Source of the DNA: Trichostrongylus colubriformis
Taxonomy: Eukaryota > Nematoda > Chromadorea > Rhabditida > Trichostrongylidae
Reading direction: 5' to 3'
Length of the DNA stretch: 64,000 nt
NCBI GenBank assembly: GCA_963978905.1
Contig: OZ022259.1
Coordinates: 5,642,001 to 5,706,000, forward strand
Part shown: positions 1 through 12,100 of the stretch, one piece after another
Numbering within the stretch: position 1 is the stretch's first letter
How the letters are laid out: each line of letters opens with the position of its first letter
Translations under genes and position numbers: made by a program
The notes under the pieces: model-generated
What the model saw: only the letters and a program-made list of their open reading frames with translations
What the model was told of the DNA's origin: nothing
Database searches by the model: none

Positions 1-1389
1 CATCCTCTGGGGAATACAGTTCTCCACAAGGATTGGGCATTCACTCCCACTCATGGTAGCTCCAGACCTCCAAGGCACCTCTTCAAAATAATGCTGAGCA
101 GAAGAGCTGCGTATGGTTCAGGATTTTCTTCGACTTTTTGTCTTCTGACGCTCCCCATGCCATTTGCTTCCTCTTGCTCAGCTGTCCGGCCAACTCGTTC
201 ACTATCGATCCTCCTTCATTCAGAGATGTTGTGAGCAAACGACTAAGGACCAGTCCGCGTAAACAGCGTGTGCGTTAAGTTCAGCCGACCTTTCGACATT
301 CCCCGACAAAATCAGCCACTATCAATCTAATTTGCCTATTGCTTGTGTTATAAACAACATTTTATTAACGACGAGGAGATTGGCGATTAATTGACTTCAG
401 TCCATTTTCGCTCTCATGTCATTCCATTGGAGTTTGTGCATGCTATTGAATAGCGACGTTGAGGCGTATGGGTGAGGCACGGTCAACAACCCGAGAAATA
501 AGGCGCCATTCCCTTTACTAATTCCAAAAATGGAAGTGGTAGCTTTTGCAAAAGACGTCTCCTGTGAGTTCGGGGGGGGGGGGCTCCTTTCATTGAAGGA
601 TTTGCCGCACATGGTCTTCTTGATCCCTAACACTATTTGGTTGTCACACTTCAAGAGTTCTCCGCACTCACATCACTCCTTTTAATCGCCAATTGTGGCA
701 TTTGCTAGCCTGGCACTTGGCCAAAATACAAATGACAACCAATTCTTCATTGGAAATCAGATACGTGGCGCAATCTGCATACTTTATTTAGTCACTTAAC
801 TATTTCATGGTGACCAGGAACAACTAGTGAAAAAGATATGAGAAACGAAACAGGCAAGGCGGACTTCTCCTGTGGAAGATTTGTGCCCTTGTCTCAGGCC
901 ACTCTTCTTTACCTACTCTTTCGTCAGGGATTACCACGCGCCATGACATTTGTCACGTAGAACATATTTGTGTTTTGAGAGGGCAATGTGGTGATGTACT
1001 GCTCGAGACTGGTTTTCCACAACGAAACTACCTCTTCCTGCCCTGCTCATCATCACTAATCTGAAATGGGTTGTACAAATCAATCTATATTTGGCTTTCT
1101 ATTATTTTTGGTCGGTCATCGGGAAGACCCATCAAACGTTTGCTGTGGGGAGAGTAGTCTTCTGATCATTATTGGTGGAAGGTTATTGATGAGGAGGGGG
1201 TTTTAGGTGTAGCGAGATGAATACATTGTGGCTGATTAGCCTAATATCGCCATTAATGAAGGATACACAACGATCCTTGTTTTTTATAAATTTGATAGAC
1301 CAGAAGAACTCTCAGTACTGCTGTGAGATCTCGCTGGTATAAGCAGGACCCTCTAAACTGGGTACGGTAAATTTATGACAACCACACAC

Positions 1390-1646
1390 TTTAGGAAGGA
1401 TAAGGGCACGCCCTCCCAGGAATCACAATGCAGTGGCTCTGACGCAACTCTTACAGCATTATTGACAATTGTGTAAAGATGAGCATCACGAAAGGTCCCA
1501 GAACGACCCGCAGCTGACACGTAGTCTTCATTACTTTCGCGAAGCCACTCCATGTACAAATCGGTGCACTCTTCGGCTGGATTGATTTTGTACAAGTCAA
1601 CCGAAATCGGAAAAATATAGGAGCCTGAATGAGTTTGATACAGCAA
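1390..1646 (-). CDS. Possible orphan coding exon, hypothetical
   Basis: A 257-base minus-strand open segment is bounded by an acceptor-like 'gaatcag' and a donor-like 'gtgtgt'. Its translation has a protein-like composition (acidic, with Tyr, Trp and Cys; it contains DLYMEWLRESNEDYVSAAG). I do not recognise the family. A second open stretch lies just upstream on the same strand (1708-1980), but no clean splice links them, so this may be a gene fragment or chance. It lies next to the Tc1-type element at 2056. Confidence 0.25.
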
Positions 1647-2055
1647 CTGATTCTAGGACTAGTGTGGGAGGTGGCGTCACTTGAATCAGTCTCTCTTGGT
1701 TCCTTAACTAAAGTCGTCTCCAGCATTGCCAGCCCGAACTGATGTGAAGGCGTGTGGAATCACAACAGGTAATGGTATCACCATCATGCACCCGGATATG
1801 GTATTTGGTAAGTCTCCCGCGGTGGTGGGCAGGGCTGGCGCGGTAATTTAAAAAGATTGCTTCTAAGGGCCTAAACTGATTTGTAGTGCTTGAAGCAATA
1901 GAGTTTGGATGGACAATGGAATGGCCAAGCCCTGCCAAGAGGAAAACCGTTTCCAGCTGGATTCCCATAAAGCAGTGCATGCTAGTTACGCTTAGAAGTG
2001 AATTCCTTTAAAGGAAATCGCAAAATGATTCCAGCTGATCTTACAGTGATACCTA

Positions 2056-2562
2056 CAGTAGCGCTCAAAAGTCTTCGGCCAAAACTTTTTTGTCATAACT
2101 TTTTTTCTACTTGACCAAATTTGACAAAATTTTAATATGTGGTGCCTGAAACCATTGCCAACATTTCCTTCTACTTGAGCGCCGCTTGCCACTTTTCATG
2201 ATTTTTTACAAGCATTTACTACAAGACCACCCAAAAAAAGTAAGAGGCTTGCTCAAGAAAAACGGCTTTCTATACAAAAACAAAAAGAGCAAGCCTCAGA
2301 GAACATTAATATTCTGTAGAAAGACCACGACTTTTGGTGACAGCGGCACAGCGGGACGACATGGCGATGGCATGCCAAAATTAAAAAATTTCATATAACC
2401 ACGTAACCTATACCGTTGCGCGCCAAAATAGTATATTAAGTATGCAGTGTCTCCAAGTACAACATACTAAAATTTCTCTTAGATCGGTGCAGTTGCAAAA
2501 AAGTTACAAGTGAAAAACCCCAAGTGAAAGACCATTTCGCCGAAGACTTTTGAGCGCTACTG
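2056..2562. mobile_element. Tc1/mariner-type MITE, 507 bp
   Basis: The ends are inverted copies, CAGTAGCGCTCAAAAGTCTT at the left and its complement at the right, and each end abuts a TA dinucleotide (2054-2055 and 2563-2564). CAGT..ACTG ends flanked by TA are the signature of Tc1/mariner insertion. The interior is AT-rich with no transposase frame, so this is a non-autonomous element. Confidence 0.75.
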
Positions 2563-3187
2563 TATACCGCTCAGCTAATCAATTCCTCGTATTTATTCAG
2601 TAACAGCATTGTTTTTTGGCTATCAGTTTTCCTGGTCAATACCTAATCTATCTTCTTTCAAGCATGCCACTGTTGTCGTAGCAGTTGTTCGACCCAACTC
2701 GAGAAACCGTCATTCCGTCAACTTTCCTATCATCATGCAACGACAGCTGCAAATACACATTTTTAAGGGCAAGCCCTTTCACGAATTTTCCAAAACCGGT
2801 AGCGAAAGAGTTCTCGTGGTTTCTCGGAAAGCGAAACGCGGAAGACGTAAAATCCCAGGAATATAATCTTTTCTTGAGTCCAGATGTTGTAATATAGTGC
2901 CAATTTCACTGGATTCACTTTATTTGGGCTCGATACATTGGCTTTACTTTATTGGGCAGCGCTGAAAAACCCTTGCAGTGGAAGTTCGATTACCCGGACC
3001 TGCCCGAAATGGCTGCAAAAATGATGAGAATCGAGTCCTACTCGTGTAATACATACGATTCAGTTTTGTAAGGGTTTATAAAAGTGTAAAGGACAAAGTT
3101 TCCAGTTTTGATGTATCCCTTTTCAGGATACGCATCAGGATAGCGATGGCGGGTGAGTGCCATTTGGTCTATGCAATGACTTACGGG

Positions 3188-4090
3188 AACACCACAAGTA
3201 CATGGGGGGGGGGGGGAGACGGGCGTTTGGCTCGTCCGGGCTGGCACGCGACGATTTGCGCGGCAAAGTGCGCGACACCGCGTCTCTCCGCGGCGTCTTT
3301 GACTGCAGCGTGAATTCCCAGTCGTGCTTATTGAGATCAAGATACCAACGGGGTTTTGACGAGAAAGGGCTTTTCCTTCCTCTCATCAGTGTTTGTAGGT
3401 TGAGCCCCCGAGTGTGATGTTCGTATTCGTAACGTTATCATATTCTCACTTGGATTATTCTCATCAGAAACTGGAATTGAAAAGTCTGATGACAATGTGA
3501 TAAAATATGCTTTTTTCCTTTTGGTGTTGGTCAAAAAGTGCACTTGCAGTAGAGCCGTGCTAAACTGTTCACAAGTTGCTTGAATGTTGCTTGATTACTT
3601 CCTTCCCTACCTCTCTCAATTCTAAGTAACTTTGTCGATCATTATGTCCATATGATGCAATCTACTTAATTTCTTTTCCGTTGCTGAAGTGATGAACACT
3701 TCGTATGTACTCAAATATACTTGTATGTGATGTCATCAAAAAATAGGAAAGAAGCGGATTTCACCACATTGTCATCGAACTTTTCAAAACGATGCTCCCA
3801 AAAAGAAGAATAAGTGATTTGCTGGTAATATGAAGGTATTAATCAAATAGAAGTGTTACACAAGAAAAACTCATCCTATAAATACTACAGAAAAGAAGGA
3901 GAAGCTTGTGTCCAAAAAATTTCTGACCACTTTAGCCTTTACCCGTTATAACATGTTTGCGCCCCAACCAACGACGCCGAGGTCGGCCGCGTCGCCGCGC
4001 AAATTGCCGCGTGCCAGCCCAGACGAGCCAAAGGCCACACACCCGTACATGGGGTCTAAGACTCAAAAGGTCGTTGACAAAATGGAAATC
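3188..4090. repeat. Inverted GC-rich repeat pair
   Basis: A GC-rich block at about 3188-3300 (poly-G, then a segment containing 'ctcgtccgggctggcacgcg') reappears inverted at about 3957-4062. The two copies are about 650 bases apart and diverged. They look like members of one dispersed element family or the arms of a large fold-back. The tail of the second copy ('acaagg/gtacatgggg...ttgacaaaatgg') is partly repeated again at 4590-4630. Confidence 0.5.
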
Positions 4091-6140
4091 AAACAATCCT
4101 TTTGCCCTACTGCAAAAACTAGCACGTGCTGAAATAATTACGGAGACAGTCGATGAACGGGTCACTGCTTTCATCCTCCCAGACGAGTACGGTACCAATT
4201 TACCGACTCCAGTGGGGATGGAAGGACTGGTTGGCCTATACGGGCATTGGTACTAGATTTGATACCCGCATCGAGCAAGTGGAAATCCCCGCCATCTGTC
4301 ACTGTACCACTTCCGCCCATGTGAATTTTTTTCACCGCTAAGCATAACGGTCAAACAGTCTCTCAGCTCACTAGAAAAAACCGTCTGGGGCACCATAGAA
4401 TTTATTCCTGACCTTTACCGCAATCAGCCAAAATCTTTTTTATGTGTATATTTTTACAGCTGATGGGAGCATTTCACCTTCTTTCTTTTGAGAACTGGTT
4501 GGTTGTCAATTTCCATGTCTCTAATCGAATTTCATGTTATTTATGATGTAGTGTTTTGGATGCTGGTTGCTGATGCGTGTAAAAATACCACAAGTACATG
4601 GGGTTTTGATTTAAAAAGTCATTGACAAAATGGATATTGAGCAATCAATTGATGTCGCAAGAGATTTATAGCTTATTCAAGCACTTGAAATTTTTTAACA
4701 TTTTAACTTTTTTTAAATTTTCTACTGTACTTGGAACTGATTTCACCTTTGACAAAAGCCACCTTCACCTACAATTTCAGCTGATTACCGTCTCGGTTGA
4801 TTTCAATTCCTACAATCTTATGCCTCTCTTGGCATTGCACTCACTAGCGACATAACCTGCCTGATATATGAACTTCACTCTCTCTTTGTATTTCATGTTT
4901 TGTTTTTGTAATTGCACCATGTAGTTCTGGATTTCCTTTTGCATTTATAGTAACGCCATCGTAGGCAATAAATAGAAAATGACTAGGTATAACTGTTGTT
5001 GTTGGTGATTTGCTAAGGCCTTCAACTACTGTTCTAGAAATTAGAGGAGTATCTTTCTCGTTTTTTTCCTCTTTTCGGTGGATCCTAAAGGTTATGTTCT
5101 TCTCGTATTTAGTAACAAACACATATCCTTGTACACAGTGCCGTGCAATTAAATTAAAATGTAAAAAATAATTGAACATACGACTAATCGTACGCTAAGA
5201 GCATCACTACAACTCCTTCCTGATAGCGTCTCTGGTTTCGGTAACTGGGCCGCTTTCAGGGAGAACATCGCGCAAAATCGAAAGAATTTGAAAAAAAAAA
5301 TTGAGCAGCCGCATTATGGATTAACTGCGAACCCCCCTTAACCACTGTCGATCCATCATCGACCATCCTACCAAACGAACAAGGAAGATAAGCACGTAAT
5401 GAGGTATTCTAAAACCAGGCTGCATGTACCATGTTAGCAGTAAAGGCTTTTCAACGTCTAGTTTTTCAGCTGAATCCTCTAATATCCCTGCTCTACCACT
5501 CTTAAAAATTGAAAAACCACAATTCGATCAAGATTTTCTTTGATTAAGTGCATTTGAAAGCACGAAGTGTTCAAGGGAACCCCGATATGTCCATTTCCCA
5601 TATCCCGGCAGCTAGGGCCAAGCAGCGTGTCGACCCGGCTTAACTTTTAGCCGCAACAAGCAAGTAATGGATGCGTGTAAAGCACCTGTTCAAGTGAGCC
5701 TTCATTGTAATAACTCGATGGCACGTTCCTGTCCCACAGCGCGTTTGCAGTCAGCCACTCGAGTTCAAGCCTGACCCCTCCATTAGTGCGCCTTTTTCTG
5801 AAGGAACAAGTCTCGTCACCTGGCAGTATCAGCTGCTTGAACACCACTGTTACTGCTTGCTGTACTTTCAGTGATAACGATGATGAGGTTCGGAGTGCGC
5901 GAGGGTAGCAGAGAGGTTAGAGAGAGAGAGAGAGGGGGGGGGGGGGTTATTCGGTTATTCTCATACTACTCCGAAACAGCAACAACCCGTCGGCTGTCAC
6001 GAGGGGCGTGGCCAGTCGGCAAGACTCAGTCGGTTGGTCGGTGGGGCTGACGGCACTGCCACATATTCATTCTTTCTTTCTTCTTTATCCGTCCATGATT
6101 CTGATCCCGAGACGTTTTTTGAAGTTTTATGAAAGTACTC

Positions 6141-6147
6141 TTTCAGA
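6141..6147 (+). promoter_or_regulatory. Putative spliced-leader acceptor of pck
   Basis: TTTCAG is followed by a single A and then the ATG of the carboxykinase. The adjacent upstream sequence supplies no in-frame coding extension. A 3' splice site with almost no leader is what SL1 trans-splicing gives in nematodes. This is an inference; a conventional 5' UTR intron is the alternative. Confidence 0.6.
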
Positions 6148-9100
6148 ATGACGATAGATTGTATTTCATTGCGTCCTATGGAGAGTGACGGCTTCCAAGT
6201 CGTCACTGAAGTCGTCACTCACAAACTTAACCATATTCCTATTTTTAAGGTCAGTCTGTCATTCTACTTGTATCTTCTAGTATCTTACGGGTTCATGACG
6301 ATGAAAACCTTGCGATAGTCTTGAAAGGGGAATTGCATCATCGTTGATGCTCAGACTCCATTATTGCATCACCCGCTGGCGGAGGGCCAAATTATGCTCT
6401 TTGGATGGATTCTACCCCTTTTGGAATTTCAAGGAGAACTCTGCCGTCCTACAAAACTCATTTTTTCAGGAGTCTCATGTAGGATTCTTAAGTAGTCCTT
6501 AGGCACTGCTGTACTCTTCTGACAGCTTACATCTTACGGCTCTTTGTTGCTTTCAGGGTGATTTCTCTTCGTTGGCCCCAAAAGTTCAACGTTTCGTGGC
6601 CGAGAAGGCCGAGTTGATGAATCCTGCCGGAATCTACATCTGTGATGGTTCTCAAAAGGAATTCGATGATATCGTTGATAAGCTCGTCGAAAGAGGTGTG
6701 CTCACTCCGCTCTCCGCATACGAGAACAAGTCAGTAAGCGAGGCAGTACTAATCCATCATTTTGCATTAACCTTTACATTTTCGTCGCCGTGGCTATAAA
6801 TGGTGAAATCTTAAATGAAGAGGTCTTCTGCCCTCCACTAAGCCTGTTGAAGAGCAGGGTGAGAATGAGGTTAGGGTGAGCCCCTGCTGAGGAACCGGAC
6901 ATTGTCTTGAAAGTTGTTCTTTCGAATCTTTCTCATTTACGGGTGGACAGCACGAGAGCGCCTGCACCAGCTTCCCATTGCCTTGCAGATTCTTGTTTAC
7001 AGATGAATCAGATACCAAGGAATCTTCACAATAGTGAACTTGGGATGGTTTATCGGCTGTTACCGTTAATTAAGCTTCTTAGCCAATTGGGAAAAAAGCT
7101 GTTGTTTTTCATAGGTAATGCGAAGATTTAGTTCCCGTCAGAAATAAAAGGAGGCAGATGCAGTGCTTCAGTTGAAAAAAATAAAATGAAATGAAACTGG
7201 AACCGTTGTGTTTCGATGGGACCAGTTTATGGAAAAATATCTATGTATCTTTTAAGATATTTCGATTCCGTCATTCCACCTGCGACTATGGGTAGACCAG
7301 CTTACATACAGTAGCGGTCAAAATTACATGCGGTTTTGGACCTCAACCATAATTTTGGTCGACGTTTACAAACTCTTTTTTTTCTTAGTAGTTCGAGGGC
7401 AAGTGCTACTTCATGGAAAGGTATTCAGCCGAGAAGTATGCAGTGTGAAGGTCGAAAAATTATTCACTGAAAGCTCTGAAAGTGACCAAAACTTTCAAAA
7501 AATTCAATCAGTCATAAAAAGCTTAACTCAACGAAATGAGCCCTTGTGCAAAATAAAACGGAATGAGGCTGAAACAATGCTATCCGTCATTTGGAATATG
7601 ACAGCACTTTACAACACTAAAGCACGGTGTTGATCATTTCCAGTGTTACCAGTTAAATAATTTTTTCCACCTTCACACTGCATCCTACTCGGCTGAGAAA
7701 TTCTATTTCACTGAGTAAAAGTTGCATTCGAAACGCAAAAAAAAATTGAACGTTTGGCCGTTCTATTATAGGTAGAAGTTGGTTGTGAAAGTAAATAAAG
7801 CATGCGTCAGAACATAAAGAGCAGTAGTATGAAGTAAGGAATGACTGGGTAAAGAAAATAAATCTCGCTGGATGACAGGGATCAGAGGCAACCTGGCTGA
7901 AAGCCATGAAAATAATCAAGTCCGAAGTCGCAGCATGTAATACAGATGCTGATTGACACCTCACTGACCGAAATACGGATCCTACTTCGTGGCTTGATAG
8001 TGCTAACCAACTACCTGAGCGCATAAATGAATCTTCGCTGAATTCTGAATTCCTTTCATGTAGTAACCGCCTCTGCCACCGAAATACTGCAATTAGTTAA
8101 GCCTTCGTGAAGGGCTATACTGCACCAGTACATGCCTCTTGTTATATCTGAGGTTGAAACAGGGTAGCAACGAGCGTAAAGAGACTCTCCCAATCTCAGG
8201 TAGAGGAAGATGTAATCAGTGACCAGTCCTACTGTTTGCCTTTATCAGTCGCCGAGCTTGTCGCCGAACTTTTCGTTTGATAAAAGCTGCCCACGCATGG
8301 AAACGCTTCAATTCGTACGTAGCAATTATGCGATCTTTGCTCTGGGTCGGCCTCTCGAGAGGCGCTGGAGATTATGAAAGCTCGCCGATGTGACAGCTAC
8401 GAGTTTAGGACCAGCGTGAGCTATGCACACCTTTCTCAAAGTACCTCAGATGTCTCGTTCTGTGGGAGAGGCTCAAAGTGTTCATTTTGTCGGATAATCA
8501 GTTGTATTCCTTGAATTCTTTCCATCCAGCCAATCATTTAATAAATTCAAGGACCACCTAAAGATAGCCATCAATCATTTACCCGATTACGCTCATTACG
8601 AATAACCCTTTATTTGCACTAAACCCTTTGAAGGACGAAGAGTGATTCAAAGAACATCCTACGTCAGATCCTGTTATTAAATTGAAATTCACGATCCATC
8701 GTGCGTGCATTGCATCAGTTCCTGTTCCAAAGGCCAGTATCTCTTCTTCGACTATTTCGCTCTTCAACGCTTGACCACAGAACAATCAGATAGCGCAAAA
8801 CGTGCGTTTTTACATTTTTCTTCTCACGGCGGAGTGCATCGAACAACTGGCTTAATCGGAGGCAGTCGCCGCGGCGATGTCAGAGACACGATGTACGCGG
8901 AAAGGCGTAGGAGCGATGGCCACGGCGGTGAATGGAAAAAATCTGCCAGCGATTATCATCATCATCGTCAACAATCCACACTGAGGTGCATTAGTGTGCA
9001 CTGATAAGGAAGGCGGTTGATGAATGATGTGATGCCGATCGAAATTCGATCGAATTTACGAGCAGCGGAGAGAACGGAGGGACATGCGGGGGGGGGGGTA

Positions 9101-12100
9101 GAAAAATTGGGGTGTGTACCCTTATGTCAGTTTTTCGCACGACGACGAGCGGCGTGCGACGCAGTGTGTGCGAGCTATTTACGTCACTATAGTTGGGTCT
9201 TAGAACAATTACTTGGTAATGCTAGGGGCGCGATACGCAGTTGACTTGTAATCGCTTCAGGACCCAACAACACAGCGCCATAAGCTCGTCCGCACTGCTT
9301 CACTTGCGACATGCCGCGGTGCGAAATCCTGACATAAGGGTACACACCTGAAGGACTGGAATAGTGGTGCATAACCTGAGAAAAAGTTACCATATTCATT
9401 GATCTTCTGGCCTTTGGGGGCTGAAGTTTGCCTTCAGAAGCTTCTGTCGTTGGTCATGTTCGACGCGGATCGAATTCCGCTCAACACATTTGTCCCCTTA
9501 CCCTTCCTTTTGCGATTGCTTATTCGTTACCATATATGGCTGAACGAGCAAACACGTTAACGACGTAAACACTTGCTTGCCTAGTTAATTGCAAAGACTA
9601 GTTAGGAATTTCATATTTTGACGAATCTCAATAGGGTAGGAATGCGTAGCTCGCACCGACGACCACCAAATCTGTCCTTTTTTCTGCCTCCTCACCTTGA
9701 ATTTCATTTTTGGAAGTTTATTTGAAGGGCTCTTGTGATTTGCAGTTCTGATTCCGTTTCATAGCCGGTTGTACGTTTCTCGACAGGACGAGTTCGAGTT
9801 CCTATTTGCCTGAGCGATGAGAGGGGTCTCCAGGGGGAAAAGCAAGAAGGACTTGAACGCAGTCTTAGATGTCATTTTCAAGGTTTTAGTAATCTGGGCG
9901 CTAGTTCTCTGTAACCTCATGCTCAGCTAAACACCTTTAGATCCGCGAACTCCCTAAAGACACAAGGAGGGACATGCTGGGCAGATCGCGGAATAATTGT
10001 AGAATATAAAAGAAGGGTGCTCGGCAGTGAAACAGTAGAGGAGAACGATATGACGAAAAATCCGAGATAGAGGGCGATGGGCTAAGTTAGCTGTTCGCAA
10101 ACGTCTTCCCGTCCTACACGCACTTCCCCCGGCGGATGCGTGGCGGACGACTGGCACTGCTGCGGGATAGTCATAAGGCCTTAAGCCGCCATTTCCAATG
10201 CGAATTTCACTGCACACCCCCTCCTCTAGAGTCGAACTTTTGTTTTCAGAGAATGTGCCTTCCTAGTTCATATTTTGTCCATACCCCTGGCAGGGGTGAG
10301 TTGCAAGTGTTCCGATTTCTAGAGGTCGGCACCGAACTGGGTCACCGCCCTTCGCGAATTGTCCGAATGGTGGCGTATCCTGCCGTTTGGGCTCTCCCAG
10401 ATTTGCCTAAGCCTTTTTAGGGGAGAAGCTTTGGCAGCGTTATTTACCTATCTTTACCTGATTGCAATCCGCCGCGCAACCTGACCTGACCTCACCAGTC
10501 AGAACACTTGCACTCCACCCCCCTGGCAGAGCCTTTGAGGGGACCCGCATCGAAACTAAAGACATTCATAGTAGTATGGTGGCGGTACCAACGCCCACGT
10601 GTCCGAGATAGTGTTTCTTCTTTTCATGTTTTTATTCCCATTCATATTCACTTCAGCAGTGTAGGAATGTTTTGTTATGACGTCGATGTGCCACTGAGAT
10701 TGACACAAAATGTTCTGTTGACATTCAACGTCATCTCAACCCTAGAACATAGCAAGAGTGTCACGTAGAACGCGAACTTGTTCAATGGGCACTTCCTATC
10801 ACAAAGTGTGTCAGTTGAGAGCTGATGGCATGCCCACATCAAGGGGGTGGGGGACTCAAGTCAGTGTGACAGACTGAAACGATAATTAGCTCCAGTTAAT
10901 AATAGTAGGTGGACAGTTGTTGGATGTGATAGCATTTGTCACAAGTGGCATCCAAAATTCTTCCAGAGGCAAGACATAAACATATCTGAACAACAACGCT
11001 CGGGACCTACAACTAGAAAAAGGCTGCAGGGCACGGAAAGGCTCTCTAGATTCGCATGTGTTGATGATTTGTTACAATTAAGTCGTAGCAAGTAGACAGG
11101 CCAAATCCTCGTAAACAGCTGTCCCGAACGAAAACCCAAAAAAGTATATTTTGCTGGTCCTTTCAACGTTCCGTGCTCATTGACATTGTAATGATATGGT
11201 CTTTATGGATCGCATTAGAACGGAATTGAAAAAATTTCCTTCGGAAAAGGCAATGGTAGGGGTAATTAGGTTGTAACATTCACTCAATCATTAATACTGA
11301 CCGGTGGACTTTTCACCACGAAAGCCGACACCTTAAAAGCCAAGTAGTTCCGTATCATACTTATTACTCTCCTACTCAGTCACTGTTGGACAAAGTCAAC
11401 CCTAGGAGGCGGACCACGTTAAAAAAGCGGATCCTAATAAAGGGTGCCTGCAAGTTTTCCGGCCAGTGTTCCTGACGGTGGTCACGAGTGTTATGTGGAG
11501 GGTATTCATTATAGAAATGACAAAATCAACATTCTGTGCGATTAAGATATTGCATCACGTGTTATAGTAACTAGCTTCCACCTTCATCATAGATCGTATC
11601 TGAAGTCGTATGTTATGGAAGATGCCTTAACTTTATCTTCTAAGTAACAAATATCCAACTTTATTACCTACTCAACTCCACAAATATCTGCCTTTTTCTT
11701 CAGCCTTTACCTTTGGCATAAGTAGACCAGGCAAGTAGCCAAGATCTTATAATTAGTAATAGATCAATCGGTTCGTGAAACAAACCCACTCAAGAGTGAC
11801 CTGACCCCACAGTAATCACCGGAACACTTGCAGCACACCCACCCCCCTCTTTCTTATAAACGATACCTCCTTCAAATTTCAGAGGGGGGCTTTTCACCGG
11901 AAACTGCGCCTCATTTAGTCTCCTTAGACCACACTTTTCATCTGGATGACTCATTCCAGAAATTCTTCATGGGCCATTACCCCTATCACTGTCCTTGAGA
12001 AGAAAGCGGGGTTTCAAGGCAGTTGATTATGGCTGGACTCCATTGATTTTGAAGTGAAATATTGCAGTTCAAAACATAAAATTCTTTCTTTTTTTCGGAG

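Larger units (their letters stand above)
1..6140. other. Repeat-rich 5' flank, no firm gene
   Basis: No gene can be assigned with confidence. The stretch holds a Tc1-type inverted-repeat element (2056-2562), GC-rich blocks around 3190-3300 and 3957-4062 that are inverted copies of each other and carry poly-G tracts, and a short direct repeat ('acaagtacatgggg..' near 4047 and 4590). One possible minus-strand exon is listed separately. A 111-codon minus-strand open frame (4844-5179) has no recognisable domain. The last part is presumably upstream or promoter DNA for the carboxykinase gene. Confidence 0.5.

Noticed and set aside
7653..8024. 123-codon minus-strand open frame
   Set aside because: It starts in an inverted-repeat arm inside pck intron 2, with no motif or splice signals.
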